Shown: in pieces, positions 26,701 through 38,700 of the stretch | Layout of the letters: every line of letters starts with the position of its first letter | Numbering within the stretch: position 1 is the stretch's first letter | Assembly (NCBI RefSeq): GCF_041381155.1 | Contig: NC_091134.1 | Coordinates: forward strand, 65,456,969-65,520,968 | DNA from: Argopecten irradians | Lineage: Eukaryota; Mollusca; Bivalvia; Pectinida; Pectinidae | DNA: 64,000 bases | Reading direction: 5' to 3' | The notes under the pieces: generated by a model | What the model saw: only the letters and a program-made list of their open reading frames with translations | Told to the model about the DNA's origin: nothing | Databases searched by the model: none | Program-made: the position numbers and the translations under genes

Positions 26701-29700
26701 GTAATATTTTAATCACAATGGATATAGGATCAGTACCATCATAATGGATATAAGATCTGTGTCCATAATGATAGATGTAAGATCAGTGCCATCACAATCA
26801 ATGTAGGATAAATACCATCAATGTAGGATAAATACCATCAAAATAAATGTAGGGTCAGTACCATCATAATGGATGTAAGTACAATCATTAATGGATGTAG
26901 GATACAGTACCATCATAATGGATGTAGATCAGTAACCATCATAATGGATGATAGGTCTGTACCATCATTATGGATAAGGATCAGTACCAATCATAATGGA
27001 TGTCGGATCAGTATGCATCATAATGAATCGGAATAAGTACCATAAATGAATGTAAGATCAGTACCCATCACAAAGATGTAGGATCAGTACCATCCATCAA
27101 TGGAATCATACATCATTAATGGATGTAGGATCAGTACCATCATAATGGATGTAAGATCATCATAATGGATGTAGGATAATAATACGGATGTAAGTCGGAT
27201 CAGTACCATCAAACGGATGATGTCTCCCTTCACTGTCATCACAATAGAAGTTAGGATTCAGTGGTCATTTTAATGAATGTAAGATCAGTACCATCACAAT
27301 GGATGTAGGATCAGTTCATCATAATGGATGTAAGATCAGACCAGTACAATGGATTAATGAATGTTACATCATAATGGATGTAGGATCAGTACAATCATAA
27401 CGGATGAAGGATCACACTGCCAACACAATAGATGTATAGGCAGTATCATTATAATGAATGTAAGGATCAGTATCATCATAATGGATGTAGAGATCAGCTT
27501 CATCATAAATGGGGAATGTAAGGATCAGTATCATCACAATGGATTAAGGATCAGTACCATCACAATGGATTAAGGATCAGTACCATCACAATGGATGTAG
27601 GCTATCATTTGCCATCACACATGTGATAAATGATAAGTGTCATCACAAAAGATGACAACAAATGTTTCGTCCAATACAAAGACAAATGATAACAAGAAAA
27701 AACACACAGACACGCCTACTCGAAAACCGTAGACTTAGAAGACATCACAATTTGTACCAGTTTTTCTACTTAAATCGACAGTTCTGATGTTAGCGAGATT
27801 GTAAACTATTCCGTCTGCCCTGAACCGATTGACGGACGATCTACGAACAAGTGTCCTGAAAAATTGACTTTTACTGGGTCGACCTCTGTCCCCGAACCTG
27901 TCACAATATTCCTCTCCGTCAATAACTATGAAGGACATGAATATTGCAGATGTTTTTATTCAGGGGGTCGTTACACAACTAGACATATAATGATACAATA
28001 GGAGACAGTACATACCTGGACACGGAGTTTCAGCACATTTTTCTGTATCAGAAGCTTGCCCTTCACACTGAAGGCCTTCGTTCGCTGGAGCCGGATTATT
28101 ACACAGACGAGATCTGGTCCTGGAACCGGTCCCACAGGTTAATGAACAATTTGACCAAGTATTCCATTCTCCCCATTTGCCGTCAACTGAAACAATATAT
28201 CTAGAAATATGAATATCTTAGTCTTATTTATATCTGGACATGATATTATATAGGTAAATACATTCCTAGACATGGAGATAGCTACAGATATCAATATACA
28301 GATATCAATATACACATAGGCATGGATAAAGCCTGGAATTGTCTACGCTCCATACCATCAAAAAGATCAACAATCACAAGATTAATAAAACCCAATGGTG
28401 GAACAATAGAAACATTTGCAGAAAGAGCTGACGTTATGAATGAGATCTTTGTGAGTCCCTTTGTTGAAGATCAAAACAAAAAGATCTACTTCAATTCCCA
28501 AATCTAAATTTTATAAAGCCATTGACACATTGAAATTACAAAAAAGACCTGGTTGAATCATCCGAAAGTAATCAAGAAAACCAAAGACTTTAGATCAACC
28601 CCTAACTGAAGAAAAAAACACCGACACGCCTAGTCGAAAACCGTGTCTAAGGAGACACCACATTGTAGCAGTTCTACTTAGATTAACAGTTTAGATGTTT
28701 CCCGTTCTTATCTTTCACTGACAAATTCCATGTTCGATAGTATGACAGATGAACTTACATGAGGGTTGTCTTCTGCTGTTTGAAACTATTCTTCTCGCAG
28801 ATTTTCTTCAATTCACCTGCTTGCATTATTTCTACGTAAATATTTGTAGCTCACACACTCTCTCTTAAAATACACCAAACCAAGACCTGTTTATTTTGCT
28901 TATTGACTTTTAAAGTATCAAATGTTATCCTATTGAAAATCGATTCTCTCCCCAAACCGATTGCCGGTCGGCATGTGTCCCCAAACCGACTGACAGTCAA
29001 CATTTGTCCCTAAAACCGATTGATTGGCGGTCGGCCTGTGTCGCCAAAAACCGATTGGCTATTGACCTGTGTTCCACCAAAATAATTTTTACGGGTCAAC
29101 CTGCGTCCCCAAAACCGATTGACGGTTGATATGTGTCCCCAAATCGATTTGACGGTCAGACAGACTGTGGTCCCCCAACCGTTTGATGGTCGACATGTGT
29201 CCCCAAACTGATCAAATCACAACAACATCCCTTTTTTTCTCCGTCGATTTGTTCAAAGAATAAAGCACTTACTATTTATGTAATGAAGAGGTTATAAAAC
29301 ATTGATGTCCATCCCTAATATTAACGAAAACTATCAAAAAACTATGAATCACGAACACATTTGTGGAGGCATTCCACGTAGTTTGTCAAATTGTTTCAGA
29401 ATGGCTTCTCTAAGTAGTTCTTTCTTTATGTATATTTCTTTAAATTAATTTAGTGTGAATGTGTGTGTAAGAAATGAATATTGCAGATGTTTTATTGGTG
29501 GTCGTTAGATAACTAGACATATATAATACAATACAGATTGGTACATACCTGGACACGGAGATTGAGTACTGAGATTGGTACATACCTGGACACGGAGATT
29601 GAGTACTGAGATCCGTACATACCTGGACACGGAGATTGAGTACTGAGATCCGTACATACCTGGACACGGAGATTGAGTACAGAGATCGGTACATACCTGG

Positions 29701-32700
29701 ACACGGAGATTGAGTACTGAGATCCGTACATACCTGGACACGGAGATTGAGTACTGAGATCGGTACATACCTGGACACGGAAAATGAGTATAGAGATCGG
29801 TACATACCTGGACACGGAGATTGAGTACTGAGATCCGTACATACCTGGACACGGAGATTGAGTACTGAGATCGGTACATACCTGGACACGGAGATTGAGT
29901 ACTGAGATACGTACATACCTGGACACGGAGATTGAGTACTGAGATCCGTACATACCTGGACACGGAGATTGAGTACTGAGATCCGTACATACCTGGACAC
30001 GGAGATTGAGTACTGAGATGTACATACCTGGACACGGAGATTGAGTACTGAGATCGTACATACCTGGACACGGAGATTGAGTACAACTAGAGATACGTAC
30101 ATACCTGGACACGGAGATTGAGTCAGAGATCGTACATCCTGGACACGGAGATTGAGTACTGAGATCGTACATACCTGGACACGGAGATTGAGTACTGAGA
30201 TCGTACATACCTGGACACGGAGATTGAGTACTGAGATCCGTACATACCTGGACACGGAGATTGAGTACTGAGATTGGTACATACCTGGACACGGAGATTG
30301 AGTACGAGATTACTATTAGAGATGAGTACTAGATTGGTACATACCTGGACACGGAGATTGAGTACTGAGATTGGTACATACCTGGACACGGAGATTGAGT
30401 ACTGAGATACGTACATACCTGGACACGGAGATTGAGTACTGAGATGTACATACCTGGACACGGAGATTGAGTACTGAGATCGTACATACCTGGACACGGA
30501 GATTGAGTACTGAGATCGTACATAACTGGACACGGAGATTGAGTACTGAGATACGTACATACCTGGACACGGAGATTGAGTACTGAGATTGGTACATACC
30601 TGGACACGGAGATTGAGTACTGAGATTGGTACATACCTGGACACGGAGATTGAGTACTGAGATTGGTACATACCTGGACACGGAGATTGAAGTACTGAGA
30701 TTGGTACATACCTGGACACGGAGATTGACGTACTGAGATTGGATATACATACCTGGACACGGAGATTGAGTACTGAGATTACGTACATACCTGGACACGG
30801 AGATTGAGTACTGAGATTGGTACATACCTGGACACGGAGATTGAGTACTGAGATTAGTACATACCTGGACACGGAGATTGAGTACTGAGATACGTACATA
30901 CCTGGACACGGAGATTGAGTACTGAGATCCGTACATACCTGGACACGGAGATTGAGTACTGAGATTGGTACATACCTGGACACGGAGATTGAGTACTGAG
31001 ATTGGTACATACCTGGACACGGAGATTGAGTACTGAGATTGGTACATACCTGGACACGGAGATTGAGTACTGAGATTGGTACATACCTGGACACGGAGAT
31101 TGAGTACTGAGATTGGTACATACCTGGACACGGAGATTGAGTACTGAGATCCGTACATACCTGGACACGGAGATTGAGTACTGAGATTGGTACATACCTG
31201 GACACGGAGATTGAGTACTGAGATACGTACATACCTGGACACGGAGATTGAGTACTGAGATACGTACATACCTGGACACGGAGATTGAGTACTGAGATCG
31301 GTACATACCTGGACACGGAGATTGAGTACTGAGATACGTACATACCTGGACACGGAGATTGAGTACTGAGATCCGTACATACCTGGACACGGAGATTGAG
31401 TACTGAGATCCGTACATACCTGGACACGGAGATTGAGGACTGAGATTGGTACATGCCTACTGAGACTGAGATACGTACATACCTGGACACGGAGATTGAG
31501 TACTGAGATTGGTACATACCTGGACACGGAGATTGAGTACTGAGATTGGTACATACCTGGACACGGAGATTGAGTACTGAGATTGGTACATACCTGGACA
31601 CGGAGATTGAGGACTGAGAGATCGGTACATACCTGGACACGGAGATTGAGTACTGAGATCCGTACATACCTGGACACGGAGATTGAGTACTGAGATTGGT
31701 ACATACCTGGACACGGAGATTGAGTACTGAGATCGGTACATACCTGGACACGGAGATTGAGTACTGAGATACGTACATACCTGGACACGGAGATTGAGTA
31801 CTGAGATTGGTACATACCTGGACACGGAGATTGAGTACTGAGATTGGTACATACCTGGACACGGAGATTGAGTACTGAGATACGTACATACCTGGACACG
31901 GAGATTGAGTACTGAGATTGGTACATACCTGGACACGGAGATTGAGTACTGAGATTGGTACATACCTGGACACGGAGATTGAGTACTGAGATTGGTACAT
32001 ACCTGGACACGGAGATTGAGTACTGAGATCGGTACATACCTGGACACGGAGATTGAGTACTGAGATACGTACATACCTGGACACGGAGATTGAGTACTGA
32101 GATTGGTACATACCTGGACACGGAGATTGAGGACTGAGATACGTACATACCTGGACACGGAGATTGAGTACTGAGATTGGTACATACCTGGACACGGAGA
32201 TTGAGTACTGAGATTGGTACATACCTGGACACGGAGATTGAATACTGAGATACGTACATACCTGGACACGGAGATTGAGTACTGAGATTGGTACATACCT
32301 GGACACGGAGATTGAGGACTGAGATTGGTACATACCTGGACACGGAGATTGAGTACTGAGATACGTACATACCTGGACACGGAGATTGAGTACTGAGATT
32401 GGTACATACCTGGACACGGAGATTAGATGAAGGTACATACTGAGATTGAGGGATGTACATACCTGGACACGGAGATTGAGTACTGAGATTGGTACATACC
32501 TGGACACGGAGATTGAGTACTGAGATTGGTACATACCTGGACACGGAGATTGAGGACTGAGATACGTACATACCTGGACACGGAGATTGAGTACTGAGAT
32601 ACGTACATACCTGGACACGGAGATTGAGTACTGAGATTGGTACATACCTGGACACGGAGATTGAGGACTGAGATTGGTACATACCTGGACACGGAGATTG

Positions 32701-35700
32701 AGTACTGAGATACGTACATACCTGGACACGGAGATTGAGTACTGAGATTGGTACATACCTGGACACGGAGATTGAGTACTGAGATTGGTACATACCTGGA
32801 CACGGAGATTGAGTACTGAGATTGGTACATACCTGGACACGGAGATTGAGTACTGAGATCGGTACATACCTGGACACGGAGATTGAGTACTGAGATCGGT
32901 ACATACCTGGACACGGAGATTGAGTACTGAGATTGGTACATACCTGGACACGGAGATTGAGTACTGAGATCGGTACATACCTGGACACGGAGATTGAGTA
33001 CTGAGATACGTACATACCTGGACACGGAGATTGAGGACTGAGATTGGTACATACCTGGACACGGAGATTGAGTACAGAGATCGGTACATACCTGGACACG
33101 GAGATTGAGTACTGAGATCCGTACATACCTGGACACGGAGATTGAGTACTGAGATCGGTACATACCTGGACACGGAGATTGAGTACTGAGATCCGTACAT
33201 ACCTGGACACGGAGATTGAGTACTGAGATCGGTACATACCTGGACACGGAGATTGAGTACAGAGATCGGTACATACCTGGACACGGAGATTGAGTACTGA
33301 GATCCGTACATACCTGGACACGGAGATTGAGTACTGAGATCGGTACATACCTGGACACGGAGATTGAGTACTGAGATCCGTACATACCTGGACACGGAGA
33401 TTGAGTACTGAGATCCGTACATACCTGGACACGGAGATTGAGTACTGAGATCCGTACATAACTGGACACGGAGATTGAGTACTGAGATCCGTACATACCT
33501 GGACACGGAGATTGAGTACTGAGATCGGTACATACCTGGACACGGAGATTGAGTACTGAGATCCGTACATACCTGGCCACGGAGATTGAGTACTGAGATC
33601 CGTACACACCTGGACACGGAGATTGAGTACAGAGATATGTTAATACCTGGACACGGAGTTTCAGCACATTGCCCTGTATCAGAAGCTTTCCCTTCACACT
33701 GAAGGCCATTGTGCGCAGGAGCGGGATTATTACACTGACGAGATCTCGACCTGGAGCTGGTCCCACAGGTTAATGAACAACTTGTCCAAGTATTCCATGC
33801 TCCCCATTTGCCGTTAACTGAAAGGAAAGGTAAATTACCCGAGTGAGGAAAAATAAATATGTCTCCTTTCAACTCTACTTTCAATTCAAAACTCCAACGT
33901 CTTCAATATAGAATTGATCATATAATCCTTAGAACAAAGTCTTTTTTTCAAATCGGTAAATCTAACAATTATTTATGTTTCTTCTGTAAAACACAATTTC
34001 AAACAATAACACATATCTTATGAAATTGTGATTAGAAAAAAATATCCAACTTAAATGAAAATTCGGGAATTAATATTAGAACAAAGAATATTGACCTTAG
34101 ATTTGATAAACCAGAATAAATTTTTGGTAAACACATCAAAAGGTCACCAAAAGTTTCACATACACAATGTAATTCTATTGACAACAAAACATTACTTATA
34201 TCAAAACAAATGTCTCGAAATTGCTCTTAACCTCACCAGTTTAAGAAACCATTTTATTTGAACTAGGAGCTCTGAAAAGCCGTGTTTCGACCACAGAGTA
34301 CACATATGAATTTCAATTAATTACTCAAATAAACGAATGGTTACAGTTCCTTCTCTTAATTTCTGCTAGAATCATTATACAGTAAATCCTTTTTATTTTT
34401 TGTATAGCTAACAGACATACATGTGTGTTTCTGCTTTTGTCCTTTTGTTAGCTGTTTTTTTCCTTGTGTCTATTTTTGTTGTTTAGACTATTGTCTGTTC
34501 GTCTTACATATTATAGGTGTATGTACTATGCTTGAATTGTCTTTCTTTTTTTATCTCCACACAATTATACCTACACATCACTTATGTGTTATACATAATT
34601 CTTATCCACATGATTTGAATCACCATACAGCTATAAAACAGTTCTTTCTATCAAGTTTCATCTTTCTAAGAGTCAATCATTTTAACTAAGCTTATACAAC
34701 AGTCAACAATCATTGCATGGTAAAAGAATGCTGCGAATGTGTCGGTCGGGTATGATTGCATTTCATCGCAGAGGAACCTGCATCGCCGTATGGAACATAG
34801 GAAAAGGACGTGTGGAAAGAAATCGCCTTTTATATTTTGAGGGAGTTTGCTAAAACAGAGGCCTGGGGTATTTTTTTTTATCTTGAGGTGTTAGAATGAA
34901 CGTATGCCGTCCAATGTGCTCGATATTTTGATCGGAAAAAGGAAGTATGAAACTGTATCTGGAAATAATATTTAGTAAATATTTTCTGGTGTAAATTCTA
35001 GCGTTCTCGTTTTTAATTCTACCATGTCGACTTATCCGCTTGTCCTACATTACATAAACATATACCTGGGCAATAGATAAGGTGACAATGTGTCGACAAT
35101 TCGCTGTCCATTGTCTTTGGACAATACACTCCACTGTTTTCACCAAACGTGCTGGAACACTTGCGGGTCCTTGATTTTGTTCCTTCACCACAAGTCCTTG
35201 AACACTGTCCCCAACTGCTCCATTCTTCCCAGGAACTTTTAACTTATAAAGTGGCTTCATTATTCAGTCAGGTCGAAAAATTCAACTAGCAATATTTTAT
35301 AAGAGTTATTGGTCTTAGGAAAAGTTGGAGGAAACAGCAAACAACCTCTAACCAAATTATCGGTTTTATACTCACATGTGTAGCTATTAGGAGAATTACA
35401 ATCTGCACACTTCTTATATAACACAGGAATGTTATAAATTGACAAGTACAATCTCCCACCCAAATGTTACATGAATGTAGTATTATATTTATTTGTTCAT
35501 TCAGCCTGTATGTCCTTTTATTTATTTTAGCCCTGCGTAACTCAGATGACCTTAACTTGAATATAAATGCAGGCAAATTTTATTCTATTGTAAAAACAAG
35601 TAAAATCCTGGAAATTAATGGCTAATTAATACCTTACTGACATTACAATTTTTTTGTGTATGACCTCATAGACCCAAAAGATATAATGATTAATTCTTAA

Positions 35701-38700
35701 ATGCTAAAACTAATGCGTATACCTAGGCACTAATCAAGCAACGCGAGATTAAACGTGAACCTACTGTGACGTCACTATTTTACAAATTCTTTATAACGTA
35801 TTGTTAGACTACGACGTCAAAAGGGAAATGACACAAGATGTTTTTCTGCAGAGGACAGTTAGATAGTTCTACTTTTAATGTTTTTGAAGTGTGAAGAAAT
35901 ACACCAATGCGACATTCCATAGGTAGCGACTTTCGCGTAATTATATGAAATTGTGAGGTGAAAAGAAAGATGAAGTTGCGCTAGATATCTTGAAATATTT
36001 CTATTGAGAAAGGGAAAACATTATATTGCGATGTACTGAACCCTAGAATATTCTTTTCCTTCCTTTTGCAAAGTTATTTTTGAACGTTCAAATTGTGAAC
36101 GTTGGTTTTACACACCAATTTATTCGTTGTAAGATACATATTTGAATACAACTATGTTGTGTTATATATTGTTTATATTATTATTAAACTGTCGACGACC
36201 TGAAGCTATGAGATATTACCACAGGTTCCTCGTGTCACTATAATGTTGTCAATAGACATGTCCCCATCGTAGCTTGTACCTACAATGCCTTCAAACACAA
36301 TCTGAAAATACAATAAAGCGAGAATTACACATTACTTATAAAAATACAACGAACATTTCAGCTATCGATGACATTCTACCCCGGTTTACTATTTGTACTT
36401 TTTATTATCTTTGTGGAAAATATTACAAACGGCTTTTTGAAAAAGATAAAAAAAACAAGGTTCATTCTTATATTTCATTTCATGAAGCGACTTGTTTAAA
36501 ATTAATGATGTTGCTTTCAGAACCGTTTCTACCTGGAAAAAAACTTCAATAACGAACACGTCTGTTCGAAGAAGACTTACCGACATAACAGTGTAGCTCT
36601 CACGAATGCAACTGGTTAATGGATACTAATAAAGATGTAGCTCTCAATATCTGATGATATAGATCTGGCGAGTCAATCGCCCTTGTTTCTTGCGCGGAAG
36701 AAAATATCACTCGTGTACTAAGAGTGATATTTTCCTCTGCGTAAGAAACAAGGACGATCCGACTTGCCAGATCATTAGATATGGGTGATTTTTGTTTTTA
36801 TCACATACCTTAATCTTTCTTTAGCTCTTAATTTCTTAAAATGAAAAAAATCGCTATCTCATCGCTTTGTGTCTATTTTCGTTTTCAAGTCATCTGGTCC
36901 CGTTTCTCGGAATCAGCTGATCACTGTCACCGGTTATTTGGAATTGACTACTTTGGTTATCAACAACTGTTACATTAATCAATATCCATTCCAACCCGTA
37001 TTTTCAAATTTACAAAATTTGAGATAACAATTCTGAAATTGGAGGAAATAATGTATTAACAAAGTCGTTTTGGGTTCAAATTCTCCCAATTAAATTCTCA
37101 ATATTGTCCGTTTCGTCATTTTATAACAATTTCAATCAAAGTTAAAAAAAAACAACCTTGAAGTAGTAATTAGTAGAGACCGTTCTCTTGATGGTATGAT
37201 ATGATACTAAAATTAAAATCAGACATCTTTAGCACCGAAAAAAATCTCCCAACTACAGACACGACGTAACAGTGAGTGCAGAATTCATTCACACTCACTT
37301 CACAGAGACATATCATACAGAGTTGCCGTCATCTCAGTCTTTTGTTGAAAGGATTCTTCGCCATTTCTGTGGTGGCAATGTCAGAGGATGTATTTTACGA
37401 CGATATTTGAAAAGAAATGTTAATTGTGCCGCCAGTAATATTGACTCCAGAAAACATCCCGATAGCAAGATTTTGACAGTCTCCAGATGACCGGGAGAAC
37501 GTAGAATTTTGATTAGGTTCGTTTTGTTTGGATATTCTGCTTCGCGACGAGACAGAGTTGATGATGTACACGTTGAGTTTGATGACAAAGATATTTTTGG
37601 GACATTTAGTAAAAGTTCACATATTTCACGCGGCTGATCCATAGATGCAACTGCATAATTGTTCACACAGTTTACATTTTTATGGCCACTCGACTCCATG
37701 TTCGTCATCGGTGCAACGCCAGAATGCAAACGTTTTGTGAGTTTTTCGGAGAGACTGGTTGGTCTTTTTTCCAACAAGACCAGCATTATTAGCCATTGTT
37801 TTCATCATCACCGAAAGTTTATTTTCCCGACTGGATGATTTTTTAACCACTTTTTACCGTTCTCGTTGTGATTTACAGCAAGATAGAAAGGGGACTCGGC
37901 TGTGTTCATTTCAAAAGGTATGTGTTTTGCGTCAAGTTTAAAGAATTTAATTGGAGACCTGGATAAATTATATAGATTGCAAAAAGTTTTGGATTAAACT
38001 GTCTTTGGTGAGTAGAATTTCCTCAACCAGTTTCCGTCTATCTTTCATTGAATTTTGTCATGTGTTTTTTCAATTCAAGATCTCCCCATTTTAATTGCCT
38101 GTTTTCGTCGCACCCCCTGAACCCCATTCGCGTTGTAATACGAAACGGTAATAAGTAGAGACTTTCGGTTGTCCAACGTTAGCTATCCACTTTCCCACAA
38201 CGTGTTTTTCTCATTTTCACTGGCCGATTCGGCCCTATCTGGTTTGTTGCGCCTAACCCCCGTTGTTTAAGTTATTTTGTCGTGGTCTGCAGGTTCGTGC
38301 TGAAAAACAGCTGAAATGGCGGTCAATGCCACGATGGAAGCTTGTCAAAGTTTCGGGTTCATAATGTGATCCGTCATCCTTCTTGGCAAATAAAAGAAAC
38401 TCTCCTTTATAAGTGCCAATTTCAAATGGTAAAATATTGCTCAATGGCCTAATCTCAGTGTGGGGTGGTTGTGTCGTCCAGTCAACAAATTTCCTTAAAC
38501 AACCTTCGGTTTGCCCTACAGTGTTGTGGTTTCTCTTACTCATTATATAATCCCTTGAATCTAATATTCCAGACGTGAATGTTCTCTCGGAAGGTACTCC
38601 AGTTTGCTGCATTGGGATTGTTGTTTCAGGGACAGGCATTGGTTGGGTACGGACGGGAGGGACGAACGGGGAACAGGAATACACTGGAAAACAGGCACGG

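Larger units (their letters stand above)
23001..28600. repeat. Tandem duplication, period about 2.2 kb, each unit with one TSP1 exon
   Basis: Exon starts at 28186, 25927 and 23714 are 2259 and 2213 bp apart. Each unit holds, in gene order, the LINE fragment, a TSP1 exon, the conserved donor-side intron, 28-bp repeats and a 26-bp minisatellite. This is exon amplification by segmental duplication. Confidence 0.8.

Noticed and set aside
30123-33884. A 1253-residue open frame, and the other very long minus frames across the same array
   Set aside because: They are produced by a 37-bp repeat lacking stops in three frames. Only the TSP1 exon at 33647-33817 is supported as coding; read-through is kept as a hypothesis in the findings.
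34423-34689. Cys/Phe-rich plus-strand ORF in MAM-TSP1 intron 6
   Set aside because: A T-rich low-complexity stretch following a LINE fragment; composition explains it.
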